This document shows, piece after piece, positions 1-9,449 of a stretch of DNA of 64,000 bases. The position numbers and the translations under genes were made by a program. The notes under the pieces are model-generated. The model had not been told where the DNA came from. It saw only the letters and a list, made by a program, of their open reading frames with translations, and ran no database searches. This stretch comes from Microcosmobacter sp040493455. GTDB lineage: Bacteria; Bacteroidota; Bacteroidia; Flavobacteriales; Flavobacteriaceae. Within the stretch, counting starts at the first letter, position 1. Each line of letters begins with the position of its first letter. Location: assembly GCF_040493455.1 (NCBI RefSeq), contig NZ_JANFDA010000001.1:124001-188000 (forward strand), given 5' to 3'.

Positions 1-2044
1 TTTGGAATGTAGTAGAGTTAAAGTCATCAGATGGATCATTTGGTGTTCCGTTATCATTAACACCTCCACCAGCAGCTTGTACTCTATTTTCCCATTTAGT
101 ATGGTAGAAGTTGAAAATTCCCGTGAAGTTTTCACATATCTTGAATTCATAACCAGCTTCAAATCCAGTGATATCTTCATTATCAACTTCTGGGTTAACT
201 AAATCATTTGAACGTCTAATGTTACTAAATACATTATCTAGGTAAGGTTGTCTTGAATAGTAACCAGCATTGAAGAATACTTTGTTATTTTCATCGATAG
301 TATAACTTGCTCCACCTTTAAGATTATATCCAACCTTATTAAGTTTTTCTGATTTACCTAAATCATCTCCAGAGTAAGAGATATGTCTTCCTTCTCTCTG
401 GAAAGATTGATTAGACACTGCTCCTTGGAAGAATACTGAAATTTTATCATTAGAATATTCTAATTGAGAGAATACTCCTTGATAATTAATTGTTTCAGAA
501 TAATCGTAATCGATTCTTTCACTTTCATCAGCAAAATCAAAAAGTGCTTTCCATGGATCTGCCTCATAAGAAGCCGTTACAGTAACACCATCTTCTGCCC
601 ATCCTGTTAAGCCATGGAAGTCAGCCACTTGTCTAAAGTGATCACCTCTGTAGATTCTAATATCAGTACCAACATTAAATGTTAAGTTTTCATTGAAGTT
701 ATGGTTGAAGTTAGAAACTAATCCATACCAAGAGTGGTTATTCATAGAAGCTCTTCTAATGTAACCTGTCTCATCACTATCAAAACCTCCAACTCCGATT
801 GCTGCATTTGATGCTTCAATAGCAGCGAAATCTAATTGTCCATCATCAGTTCTAATTCTATTTCCTCTAGGACCAGTTCCTCCACCACGTCCCCAAGAAG
901 CATATAGTACACTTGATAGGTTAGATCTTTCATTGATTGTCCAGTCCCAGTTAAGGTTCATTACTGGTTTATGGTAGAAGTTTCTTCTTTCTGAATCTAT
1001 TCCATCGTTAGTATAACCCCAGTGTTGGTTAAACTTTGGATCTCTAGCGATAGTTTCTTCTGATTGCGACCATCTTTGTCCGTGGAATTGAGGTGCACCT
1101 GTAATTAAGAAGTTGAAGTTATGTCTTTCGTTTGGCTTGTATCCAACTGAAAAGAAATAGTTTTGACCTTGACCAAAAGTACCTCTAGCCCAGCTTCTGT
1201 GCGCTTGCCAATGGTCTAATAAAAATGAAAAAGCCCATCCTTTATCGTTAACACCTGTGTTATATTCTGCTGTTGTTTTGAAATAACTATCGTTACCTGC
1301 TAAAAATCTTACAGAACCACCTCTGTTTTTATCGGCTGCTTTCATTACGATATTCACAGTACCACCAACTGAAGAAATTGCAAGTTTAGAAGAACCTAAA
1401 CCACGTTGTACCTGAACAGCATTTGCAATGTCAGCTACACCTTGCCAGTTAGACCAGAATATTCTACCATCTTCTTGAGAGTTGATAGGCTGACCGTTTA
1501 ATAATACAGCTGTATTGGTGTCATCAAATCCTCTAACAAATAGAGCACTGTCACCAAAACCACCACCACCAGGTGATACAAATACTGAAGGCGTGAACTT
1601 AATGATTTCACCTACTTCAACGTTACCAACACCTCTTGCCTGGATTTCGGATCTCTTAATTGTAGATACGGCTACAGGAGTTTGTCTGTCTTCAGCTAAA
1701 TCGATTACACCAGAACCAATAATAACAATCTCGTCTAATGTATTGTCAGGATTTAATGTAATGTTTCCTAAATCTTGATCTCCGTTGAAAGCTATAGTTA
1801 CAGAACCATAACCAACGTAAGAGATTACGATCTCACCTGAAGATGCCTGGGTTCTTAACGTAAAGTTTCCATCAAAATCAGTAGTTGTTCCATTTGTAGT
1901 TCCTTTTTCAAGGACATTAGCTCCAGGTAGTGGTGCATTTAAATCACCATCGATTACCACACCTTTCACTTCACTTTGCGCAATAGCTACTGTTGTAAAC
2001 AACATCACCATCACTACAGATAAAAATTGAGTAATTTTTTTCAT
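1..2044 (-). CDS. TonB-dependent receptor with carboxypeptidase-like N-terminal domain (3' end beyond window)
   Basis: Outer-membrane active transporter. The frame reads from ATG at 2044 to the left edge without a stop, giving 681 residues and lacking the end of the barrel. It opens with a signal peptide (MKKITQFLSVVMVMLF, cleaved after AIAQ). A carboxypeptidase-regulatory-like beta domain follows (about residues 22-100, DGDLNAPLPGANV). The plug domain (about 110-230) contains FVRGFDDTNTAVLLNGQPI and ISSVGGTVNIV. Barrel strands follow with typical alternating aromatic residues. No STN domain is present, so sigma/anti-sigma signalling is not expected. The substrate cannot be told from sequence, and no SusD-like partner lies on the visible side. 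A CAAATGTA element (minus-strand -7 TACATTTG) sits at 2070-2077. Confidence 0.9.
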   Translation of the reverse strand, partial: MKKITQFLSVVMVMLFTTVAIAQSEVKGVVIDGDLNAPLPGANVLEKGTTNGTTTDFDGNFTLRTQASSGEIVISYVGYGSVTIAFNGDQDLGNITLNPDNTLDEIVIIGSGVIDLAEDRQTPVAVSTIKRSEIQARGVGNVEVGEIIKFTPSVFVSPGGGGFGDSALFVRGFDDTNTAVLLNGQPINSQEDGRIFWSNWQGVADIANAVQVQRGLGSSKLAISSVGGTVNIVMKAADKNRGGSVRFLAGNDSYFKTTAEYNTGVNDKGWAFSFLLDHWQAHRSWARGTFGQGQNYFFSVGYKPNERHNFNFLITGAPQFHGQRWSQSEETIARDPKFNQHWGYTNDGIDSERRNFYHKPVMNLNWDWTINERSNLSSVLYASWGRGGGTGPRGNRIRTDDGQLDFAAIEASNAAIGVGGFDSDETGYIRRASMNNHSWYGLVSNFNHNFNENLTFNVGTDIRIYRGDHFRQVADFHGLTGWAEDGVTVTASYEADPWKALFDFADESERIDYDYSETINYQGVFSQLEYSNDKISVFFQGAVSNQSFQREGRHISYSGDDLGKSEKLNKVGYNLKGGASYTIDENNKVFFNAGYYSRQPYLDNVFSNIRRSNDLVNPEVDNEDITGFEAGYEFKICENFTGIFNFYHTKWENRVQAAGGGVNDNGTPNDPSDDFNSTTFQ

Positions 2045-2069
2045 GTTTTAAATTGGTTTAATTTCTTGG

Positions 2070-2077
2070 CAAATGTA
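2070..2077 (-). promoter_or_regulatory. Candidate Bacteroidota -7 element (TACATTTG) of the TonB receptor
   Basis: Read on the minus strand it is TACATTTG, matching TAnnTTTG, 26 bases before the start codon. No clear TTG was seen at the usual -33 distance, so this is a partial promoter call. Confidence 0.35.
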
Positions 2078-2197
2078 CGTTTTATAAAGCTTTGTTCATT
2101 AACAGAACGTTAAGAATTGATAACATTACATTGTTAATAGCCAAGGTGGTTTTTGCTGATTTTTAGATTTTTCCTTTATTTATCAGCAATTCTAAGG

Positions 2198-3847
2198 CTA
2201 TCCTCTTAAACTTTTGTAATGTTCTAAAAGATTTGACGTGGAAGTATCATGATTCACAATATCGTTTTTATTGTGCATTTCGTCGAATATCGTCTTTGCA
2301 AGTTGTTTTCCTAGCTCTACTCCAAACTGATCATAACTGTAAATATTCCAGATAATGCCTTCAACAAATATTTTGTGTTCATATAAGGCTATCAATTTTC
2401 CTAAGCTTTCTGGGGTGAGCTTATCTATAAAAATAGATGTAGTTGGTTTATTTCCTTGAAATACTTTGAAGGGCTTTAGCAAAGCTATCTCATTTTCTTC
2501 TTTTTCATCTGATTTTAATTCTTCGACAACTTGCGCTTCTGTTTTTCCATTCATTAATGCTTCAGTTTGCGCAATAAAGTTTGAAATCAGTTTATCTTGA
2601 TGGTCCTGATTTCCATGAAGTGATTTGGCAAACCCAATAAAATCAGCTGGAATAAGTTTAGTCCCTTGATGTATTAATTGAAAAAAGGCATGCTGGGAAT
2701 TGGTTCCGGGTTCGCCCCAAATAATAGTCCCTGTTTGGTAGTCTACTGGGTTTCCTGATCTATCAACACCTTTGCCATTACTTTCCATAATACCTTGCTG
2801 TAAATACGTAGCAAATTGATTGAGGTATTGCGTATATGGAATTACAGCTTGGCTTTCTGCATTAAAAAAATTGTTGTACCACACACTCAACAATGCAGCT
2901 ATAACTGGAATGTTACTATTGAAATCTTCATTCTTAAAATGTTCATCCATTTTGTGAGCACCACTTAGCAAATCTTCGAAATTATTGTAGCCTACTGCTA
3001 AACTAATGGATAGTCCCACTGCACTCCACAATGAGAAACGTCCACCAACCCAATTCCACATTGGAAAAATATTCTCTTCATTAATCCCAAATTCTTTTAC
3101 CTTATCAATGTTGGTTGAGACTGCTACAAAGTGATCTGCAACTGCTTCTTTTGGTAGATGTTTTAGAAACCACTCTCTTATCGAGTTTGCATTAGACAAG
3201 GTTTCTTGTGTTGTGAAAGTTTTGGATACGATTACAAATAGTGTAGTCTCTGGGTTTAAGCTTTTAATAACTTCATTAAAATGGTCTCCATCGACATTAC
3301 TTACAAAATGTGTATTGAGATGGTTTTTGTAGAACTGAAGCGAATCTACTACCATCGCAGGACCTAAGTCCGATCCTCCTATTCCAATATTTACAACATC
3401 CGTAAATTGTTGTCCAGTAAAGGTTTTTTGTTCTCCCGAAACAATTGCATCGGTAAATGTTTTGATCTTTCGTTTTACTTCGAAAATCCCGGGAACTATG
3501 TTTTCTCCATCTACTAAAACTTCTGTGCTTTCAGGGGCTCTTAGTGCTGTGTGCAATACTGCTCTACCTTCTGTTTGATTGATTACACCTCCCGAAAAAT
3601 ACTTCTCGATAGCATCTTTCAATTGCATTTCATTTGCAAGATTAACCAAAAGGTTTAATCCTTCAGAATCTATTCTATTCTTTGAAAAATCTATATAGAA
3701 ATCTTGCCATTTTATGGTAAGCTTATCTGCCCTGCTTTCATCTTCTTTGAAGAATTCCTTTAAATGCTTATCCTTTATTAGATCATGATAAGATGATAGC
3801 GTTTGCCAAGATTTGGTAAGCGTTGGATTGGTAGCTTTTAGTGCCAT
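2198..3847 (-). CDS. pgi: Glucose-6-phosphate isomerase
   Basis: Cytosolic enzyme interconverting glucose-6-phosphate and fructose-6-phosphate in glycolysis and gluconeogenesis. The length of 549 residues is standard for the long bacterial/eukaryotic form. Visible signatures are the sugar-phosphate-binding loop VNIGIGGSDLGPAM (about 152-165), GGRFSLWSAVGLS (about 268-280), the catalytic-Glu region QQGIMESNGKGVDR, and GTNSQHAFFQLIHQGT (about 380-395). It is the last gene of a four-gene minus-strand operon, 10 bases after the M23 peptidase gene. The upstream TDO and M23 genes have no obvious metabolic link to it. No convincing terminator was seen in the 2045-2197 gap; the 8-bp inverted repeat there (2153-2189) lacks a U-tract on the right strand. 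Confidence 0.97.
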   Translation of the reverse strand: MALKATNPTLTKSWQTLSSYHDLIKDKHLKEFFKEDESRADKLTIKWQDFYIDFSKNRIDSEGLNLLVNLANEMQLKDAIEKYFSGGVINQTEGRAVLHTALRAPESTEVLVDGENIVPGIFEVKRKIKTFTDAIVSGEQKTFTGQQFTDVVNIGIGGSDLGPAMVVDSLQFYKNHLNTHFVSNVDGDHFNEVIKSLNPETTLFVIVSKTFTTQETLSNANSIREWFLKHLPKEAVADHFVAVSTNIDKVKEFGINEENIFPMWNWVGGRFSLWSAVGLSISLAVGYNNFEDLLSGAHKMDEHFKNEDFNSNIPVIAALLSVWYNNFFNAESQAVIPYTQYLNQFATYLQQGIMESNGKGVDRSGNPVDYQTGTIIWGEPGTNSQHAFFQLIHQGTKLIPADFIGFAKSLHGNQDHQDKLISNFIAQTEALMNGKTEAQVVEELKSDEKEENEIALLKPFKVFQGNKPTTSIFIDKLTPESLGKLIALYEHKIFVEGIIWNIYSYDQFGVELGKQLAKTIFDEMHNKNDIVNHDTSTSNLLEHYKSLRG

Positions 3848-3857
3848 AAAAATGGTG

Positions 3858-5141
3858 TTAGAGAATAATATTATCGTCTGGATTGTCTGTAATGGTAGGT
3901 TGATCTGGAAAGCTAATACTATCTAATCGAGTTTTTATAGGTTTTATAAATTCCAAGTATCTGGCTTTAAGACTATCTGATATTGGTTCTGCTTCAGGTA
4001 ATTTTTGTTTGAATGGATCTACTTGTCTTCCATTTTTCCAAAAACGATAGCATACATGTGGGCCTCCTGTATTTCCTGTCATTCCAACATAACCAATAAC
4101 ATCACCTTGTTTTACGTAGTCTCCTCTCTTCACTGCTCTCCTACTCATGTGAAGGTATTGGGTACTATAGGTAGCGTTGTGCCTAATCTTTACATACTTT
4201 CCATTACCTCCTCTTCTTGTAGACTCAGTTACTGTTCCATTAGCTGTTGCTAATATTGGTGTACCAACAGGTGCTGCAAAGTCGGTTCCTTTGTGCGGTC
4301 TTACTTTGTAGCCATAATAGGCAATACGTCTCTTTAGGTTATAACGAGAGGAAATTCTACTAAACTGAACTGGTGCTTTCAAGAAGGCTCTTCTAAGGTT
4401 TTTAGCTTCTTCGTTAAAATAATCTCTAATCCCTTTTACTGAATCTGTTTCGAATTCGAATGCATAGAACGGTTCGTTTTTATGTTCAAAATAGACTGCT
4501 TTTATATCATGAATTCCTGTGTAAACCGAATCGTCAATATACTTGTCTGTATAGATAACTTTGAACTTATCACCTTCTTGTAGTCTTCTAAAATCTATAG
4601 TCCAGGCATAGATCTCATCTGCCATTTTAAAAGCTAATTTCTGGCTTAGTCCTTTCTTTTCCATAAGCACAGAGATTCCACTTCCTTTTTCAATTACTCC
4701 AGTGGCTACTTTTTCTACATATTTAATAGGCTTTCTACTAGTATAAGCATGAATAGAGTCTTCAAAATTAATAACAACGTACTCTTCTAAGTTCGGTTGA
4801 TAGATAAAACATCTTGCTTGTTCTAGACTATCCTTAGAGCAAAGTAAGGTATATGGTTTACCTACTTGTAATTGCCTGCTTATATCGAAAGAGTCTTTTG
4901 CTTTTTCGGCTATTTGAAAAATCTTAGGATAGCCTATTTGGTTTCGTTCCAAAATTTCTCCGAAACTATCGCCTTTTCTGATCGTATCTTTTTTAACCAC
5001 AAAATCATTCAGGTTAAAGCCAAATTCTTTAACCTCTGGTTCTGCAACTTCTACTGTGACCTCTTCTAATTCTAACTCTTTATCCTTTTTACAATTTGTC
5101 AAAACAACACTTAGACAAATAAGGATTGCTAATTTTTTCAA
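3858..5141 (-). CDS. M23-family peptidoglycan endopeptidase, lipoprotein
   Basis: Predicted zinc endopeptidase that cuts peptide cross-links in peptidoglycan, anchored as a lipoprotein. The open frame extends to an ATG at 5204, inside the upstream TDO gene. I prefer the TTG at 5141-5139, which gives a compact lipoprotein signal (KKLAILICLSVVLTNC, lipobox Cys at residue 17), and the TDO stop is 20 bases upstream. The middle contains an OapA/LysM-like region. The catalytic lysostaphin-type domain is C-terminal (about 270-380): HKGTDF supplies His283 and Asp287, QYLHMS supplies His331, and GPHVCYRFW supplies His362. The second His of the usual HxH, normally the third zinc ligand, is Cys364 here; the codon is TGC (plus-strand 4050-4052). 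Family assignment is sure; the start codon and activity are less so. Confidence 0.9.
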   Translation of the reverse strand: MKKLAILICLSVVLTNCKKDKELELEEVTVEVAEPEVKEFGFNLNDFVVKKDTIRKGDSFGEILERNQIGYPKIFQIAEKAKDSFDISRQLQVGKPYTLLCSKDSLEQARCFIYQPNLEEYVVINFEDSIHAYTSRKPIKYVEKVATGVIEKGSGISVLMEKKGLSQKLAFKMADEIYAWTIDFRRLQEGDKFKVIYTDKYIDDSVYTGIHDIKAVYFEHKNEPFYAFEFETDSVKGIRDYFNEEAKNLRRAFLKAPVQFSRISSRYNLKRRIAYYGYKVRPHKGTDFAAPVGTPILATANGTVTESTRRGGNGKYVKIRHNATYSTQYLHMSRRAVKRGDYVKQGDVIGYVGMTGNTGGPHVCYRFWKNGRQVDPFKQKLPEAEPISDSLKARYLEFIKPIKTRLDSISFPDQPTITDNPDDNIIL

Positions 5142-5161
5142 TTTTGATTTGTTAGTTGCTA

Positions 5162-6094
5162 TTAAACATCTTTTCCCCAATTTTCCAGTTCTTCTTCTGT
5201 CCATAGATCTGGAAAAAATATTCTTCTTTGATATCTAGGATGCATGTATTTTTTCCAATCGCTGCCTCCTGTTGCTTCTCCATCTCCAATACCACTTTCT
5301 ATGTAATGCTTTGCTGCGTTATAATGCGCCATTACCCAAGTAACGTTGACAGTATAATCATAGTGCCTCATGGCCTTTACCAAATCTGGATCTTGCTGAT
5401 CTTTTTCTGGTAATTCTTTGAAGCGAGTCCAGAGATTTTTGGTATTATAGGTTTCCATAAACCTCAGGAATTCATCCTTATATCTAGATTCGAAATTAAC
5501 TAAAAGTGTCGACTTTTTCCCAGTGCTATGATCCTTACCTGCTGCTTGCCAATACAAGTGCTCGAACGCATGTGTATATGGTGTGTCTCTATCTATTGTT
5601 GCTCTAAATCTATAATCAATTAGATTAATAAGTTCTGTTGATGCAAATTCTATCAGTCTATATTGTGCACTTTGAAACCCACTGGCTGGCGTAAGGGTAT
5701 ACCTAAATTTCATGTATTGTTCTACTTCCATTCCTTCTCTCATAATGTTGAAAGAAGTAGTAAGCATATCAAAATAGCGACTTATGCGCATTATTCTGGC
5801 TTCAAAAAACTGAACATCGAGATCTTTATTATCTGCTACTTGCTCTATTTCCCATAGAATCATCTTAAAAATCAACTCATTGATTTGATGATAGGTTATA
5901 AAAACCATCTCATCTGGCAAAGTTGTTCTTTGGATTTGAAGGTTTAGTAAGGCATCTGTTTGGATGTAATCCCAATAGGTAATTGGTTTGCTATATAATA
6001 GACCTAAGAGGTGATCTTCTGTATCCTGATCTATTTTAGCATACTTTTCTTTAAGCTGTTTTACTAGTAATTCGTAGTTGTTTTGGTCGGTCAT
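5162..6094 (-). CDS. Tryptophan 2,3-dioxygenase family protein
   Basis: Haem enzyme that opens the indole ring of L-tryptophan to N-formylkynurenine, the first step of the kynurenine route. The 310 residues diverge from the bacterial type but keep the active-site residues. Distal His69 lies in FITYHQINELIFK. Substrate-carboxylate Arg131 lies in FRYTLTPASGFQS. Proximal haem-ligand His257 lies in WVMAHYNAAK. Thr275 lies in EATGGS. No other kynurenine gene is nearby. The gene lies between a DUF3108 gene (9-base gap) and the M23 peptidase gene, probably in one transcript. Tryptophan specificity is inferred from conserved ligands; a related indole dioxygenase activity cannot be excluded. Confidence 0.88.
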   Translation of the reverse strand: MTDQNNYELLVKQLKEKYAKIDQDTEDHLLGLLYSKPITYWDYIQTDALLNLQIQRTTLPDEMVFITYHQINELIFKMILWEIEQVADNKDLDVQFFEARIMRISRYFDMLTTSFNIMREGMEVEQYMKFRYTLTPASGFQSAQYRLIEFASTELINLIDYRFRATIDRDTPYTHAFEHLYWQAAGKDHSTGKKSTLLVNFESRYKDEFLRFMETYNTKNLWTRFKELPEKDQQDPDLVKAMRHYDYTVNVTWVMAHYNAAKHYIESGIGDGEATGGSDWKKYMHPRYQRRIFFPDLWTEEELENWGKDV

Positions 6095-6103
6095 TTTTTA
6101 GCT

Positions 6104-6883
6104 CTAATCGAAAATTATAGGAAGCGAATGCTTTAAGCCTTTGAACCCTACGAGATCTGCTCTCAATGATCCTACTGCTAAATCCGCTTTAATCTTCAAT
6201 GGTATTTTGTTATTATCTGCACTCACCCATAACGTTAGACTTTCTTGCTCTTTAAAAACTCTTCCTGCCATAACGTATGGTCTAAACTTCAAAGTCTTTA
6301 TCTTACCAAATTCAGTTTTTATCGTTTCTCTTCCTAAAAACTTGAGCTTAAAGTTATAGTTTTCTTCATCAAAAAACATATTTAGAGATACCATATCATT
6401 CTTTTTGATACTGCTTGTGTCGTAATTGTTTCGCAGATAATAGAAGGCAGATACCATATCTTGCACATCTTTTTCTGTGGTGATGACGGTATTCGTTTTA
6501 TGTTTTTTGTTGTTTACATAGGCTTTGTTATTCTCCTGATCAAACTTTATTTCGATATCTTTTGTGTGACCGCCTTCATCAATTTTTCTAATAAACTTAT
6601 AAGGCAACCCAGTCTGCTTATCGAAATAGCTTTCGTATCTATCCTTCACTTTAAAAAACCACTTAATAGCACCAGTAGTCCACCCTTTTCCTACAACATG
6701 GTAAACTTGCTTACCATCCAAGGATTTTTCCTTAATGCTAAGGGTTGCATTTCCTGCTTTTAAGAATCCACTATAACTCATTTTGAACTTGAACCATTCT
6801 CCATCTTGAAATGCAGAATTTTCTTGAGCAAAAGAGTTTAGGAAGCCTAATAATAGTATGACAATAAGTAGTCTCTTCTTCAT
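6104..6883 (-). CDS. DUF3108 domain periplasmic/outer-membrane protein
   Basis: The 259 residues start with a clear signal peptide (MKKRLLIVILLLGFLNSFAQ). The body resembles the DUF3108 family: FQDGEWFKFKMSYSGFLKAG near the mature N-terminus, then repeated beta strands and a DMVSAFYYLRN segment about halfway along. The fold is probably a periplasmic beta-rich or lipocalin-like protein, and no enzymatic residues can be recognised. It is the first gene of the operon ending in pgi. A -7 element TACATTTG lies at 6900-6907. Function is unknown; a role in envelope maintenance is only suggested by the M23 gene in the same operon. Confidence 0.8.
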   Translation of the reverse strand: MKKRLLIVILLLGFLNSFAQENSAFQDGEWFKFKMSYSGFLKAGNATLSIKEKSLDGKQVYHVVGKGWTTGAIKWFFKVKDRYESYFDKQTGLPYKFIRKIDEGGHTKDIEIKFDQENNKAYVNNKKHKTNTVITTEKDVQDMVSAFYYLRNNYDTSSIKKNDMVSLNMFFDEENYNFKLKFLGRETIKTEFGKIKTLKFRPYVMAGRVFKEQESLTLWVSADNNKIPLKIKADLAVGSLRADLVGFKGLKHSLPIIFD

Positions 6884-6899
6884 ATCGCTTTGGTAATTG

Positions 6900-6907
6900 C
6901 AAATGTA
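6900..6907 (-). promoter_or_regulatory. Candidate -7 element (TACATTTG) for the DUF3108-TDO-M23-pgi operon
   Basis: CAAATGTA on the plus strand, 16 bases before the DUF3108 start codon, matches TAnnTTTG on the minus strand. The -33 TTG is not evident. Confidence 0.35.
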
Positions 6908-7019
6908 ACTTATTTAATTACATTTTATTGTTTAATAGCATGGATTACAATTACTATTCCAAAAATAAAAAGATGTCTTAGAAAGCTTCTAAAAAAAATC
7001 AAAAAAAAGATAGTGATTT

Positions 7020-9449
7020 CTAAAATTTATAGTTCGCAGAAATAATGAGGTTTCTCCCTGCTGCTGCAATTCCCGAAGAGTAAGTTCTATAACGTTGGTC
7101 TGTTATGTTTTCTAAGCCTAGGTTTACTGAAAACTCTGAATTGAATTGATATTTGGTTCTAAGGTTTAGGGTATACCAAGAAGGTGAATAAGGGTTCCCG
7201 TTTTCATCTAATGCATAGAGGTAAGCTTTACTTACTTCTGAAGGTGCCAGTTGGTCGAAAGACAACTCTCCATTATAATCTGCAAAAGCGTCTATGACAA
7301 GACATTTCCATTGCCACACCAAATGTGTATTCCCAAAAGCTGGCGCTACATGTCTTACAGGAACTTCTATATTATTGTCATCCTCTTCTGTTCCGCCTAT
7401 AAAATTGTATTGAGAGGTTAACTTAAGTGATTTGTTAATGTTCCACTGTATTCCTGCTTCAAAACCATATATCCATGCTTTTGAAGCATTTTGTATAGCT
7501 TGCACATTACTTAATTCTCCATTATAGAGTATTTCAGATTCTCCATTCAAAGTAAAGTCTCTTCTTATCAGAGCATTATTTAGAAATGTGTAATATGAAG
7601 ACATATCAACAATAAATACGTCATTGAAGTTGAGCCTTAATCCCAGCTCACCTCCATAAGCATATTCTGGTTTTAAATCATTATTTGGCACAACTACTGA
7701 TCCAGGTTCAGAATCAAATACTTTTCCTATATCATCAATATTTGGCGCTCTAAATGCTGTTGATGCGTTGAGCTTCCATTGCATGGTCTCACTTGGTATC
7801 CATGTTAACCCAGCTGTACCTGTAAGTGCTCCTGTATTGAGCTTTGTTCTACTAAAAGGTAGATTTAGAAATTGATTATTCTCAGTAAAATCTGCTTTAG
7901 AGATAATATGGTTAAACCTTAATCCCGACTGGAATACAAACTTTGGGTTCGGTTTATATTTAATACTCGAGTATAATGCTATCGACTGCCAATTAGCTCC
8001 ATCTGGATATCTGGAAACTGCACTCTCACTTGTATTTGACACTATATTAAACTCTGACCCAGATGATGAAACTAAATTATATATGTACTCAACACCATAA
8101 AACAAATTTGTTCTTGGGCTTAGTTCTTTTTCTAAATCTAAATTGAATGATAATGCATCTACCTTCTCTTCAGTATTTACTCTTATATCTGACTGAAAGT
8201 CTCTATCGCTTCTGCTTTCTTGAAAGTTTTGATAGGCAACAGTTGCTTGAATCTTATCATACAGATTAGACCTACTACTCAATTTAGTAACTTGCAAATT
8301 ACCCATAAACCATCGTTGTGGACCATATTCCCATTCTGCAGAACTCAATACATCATCAGTATATCTTATTAATCTATCATATCTAGGGTAGTCTGAAGTT
8401 GTAGAATAATAAAGTCCTAGATCGAAGTTAAGGTTATCTGATGGTTCGTACCTAACCTTTTGCATAAGGTTGATTTGATTATATCCTGTAGGGTTTTGAA
8501 TCAGTGGATCTGAGTTTTCAACAATAACATCTTCACCATTAACTCTAGAGACATATTCTGTTCTTAGATATTCGTCCGGCCCATGCTTCCCCATTCTAAG
8601 ATCATCAAAATCAGTGTAGCTAATACTAGATAGAAATGCCCACTTTTTGAATCCTAAATTTATATCGACATGCTCTGTTTTTTCTTGATTAGCCGATGCA
8701 TATCTAAGTGTTGCACTTCCATTAAAATATATCGAATCTCTGTAAGACAATTGAGGACGTTTGGTATAAAAACTCATCACACCTCCAATAGCATCACTAC
8801 CATATACCACGGAACCAGAACCTAGTGTAATCTCTGTGTTCTGAATTGCAAATGGGTCTATTGATATTACATTTTGAAGGTTTCCACCTCTAAAAATAGC
8901 ATTGTTCATTCGCACTCCATCTACAGTAATAAGTAATCTATTTGTTGAAAAGCCTCTAATAATTGGGCTACCGCCTCCCAATTGGCTTTTTTGCACAAAA
9001 ACATTTCCTGTACCTACCAAAGCATCTGCGCTTGTTTGTGGATTGATAAACTGGATTGCTTCCGATCCTAAACTCACTATTCTTTGAGGTACGTCTCTTT
9101 TGTCTTGTCTAAATTTTGATGCCGAAATAACAACCTGATCAAGCCCTTTAACTTCTAAATCAAGGTAAACAATATTATTAGCTCCTAGTATTTCAGACTT
9201 ACTTAATGATATTTTCTCGTATAATAGATTCTGAAAATATATTACTTCGTCATCTGAAAAAACATCAATTTTTACCTCGCCATTTATATTGGTAATTGCT
9301 GTTTTACTCTTGTTAAAGTTGTATAATGTAACTCCAGAAATAGGTGCATTGGTTTCTCTTTCTAATACCTGTATGTTTTGCGAGAAAAGAAAACTAGTAA
9401 AGAAAAAGAAGAGTAGTAAAAAACTGCTATTTTTTTTATTCAAAATCAA
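7020..9449 (-). CDS. TonB-dependent receptor
   Basis: Outer-membrane receptor of 809 residues, complete. A signal peptide (FLLLFFFFTSFLFSQ) precedes a short carboxypeptidase-like domain (IQVLERETNAPISGVTLYN). The plug follows (about 105-240: VVISASKFRQDKRDVPQRIV, SPIIRGFSTNRLLITVDGVR, GSGSVVYGSDAIGGVMSF). The C-terminal barrel ends in the required aromatic (SANYKF). The plug and barrel resemble haem/siderophore-type receptors more than SusC; the ligand is not determinable. Its start overlaps the recO stop by 4 bases, so it is probably translationally coupled as the last gene of porZ-recO-receptor. A small hairpin near 6979-6993 could terminate the transcript. Confidence 0.92.
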   Translation of the reverse strand: MILNKKNSSFLLLFFFFTSFLFSQNIQVLERETNAPISGVTLYNFNKSKTAITNINGEVKIDVFSDDEVIYFQNLLYEKISLSKSEILGANNIVYLDLEVKGLDQVVISASKFRQDKRDVPQRIVSLGSEAIQFINPQTSADALVGTGNVFVQKSQLGGGSPIIRGFSTNRLLITVDGVRMNNAIFRGGNLQNVISIDPFAIQNTEITLGSGSVVYGSDAIGGVMSFYTKRPQLSYRDSIYFNGSATLRYASANQEKTEHVDINLGFKKWAFLSSISYTDFDDLRMGKHGPDEYLRTEYVSRVNGEDVIVENSDPLIQNPTGYNQINLMQKVRYEPSDNLNFDLGLYYSTTSDYPRYDRLIRYTDDVLSSAEWEYGPQRWFMGNLQVTKLSSRSNLYDKIQATVAYQNFQESRSDRDFQSDIRVNTEEKVDALSFNLDLEKELSPRTNLFYGVEYIYNLVSSSGSEFNIVSNTSESAVSRYPDGANWQSIALYSSIKYKPNPKFVFQSGLRFNHIISKADFTENNQFLNLPFSRTKLNTGALTGTAGLTWIPSETMQWKLNASTAFRAPNIDDIGKVFDSEPGSVVVPNNDLKPEYAYGGELGLRLNFNDVFIVDMSSYYTFLNNALIRRDFTLNGESEILYNGELSNVQAIQNASKAWIYGFEAGIQWNINKSLKLTSQYNFIGGTEEDDNNIEVPVRHVAPAFGNTHLVWQWKCLVIDAFADYNGELSFDQLAPSEVSKAYLYALDENGNPYSPSWYTLNLRTKYQFNSEFSVNLGLENITDQRYRTYSSGIAAAGRNLIISANYKF

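Noticed and set aside
2153..2189. Inverted repeat TTGCTGAT/ATCAGCAA as pgi terminator
   Set aside because: The loop is 21 bases and the minus strand has A-rich rather than T-rich sequence after it.
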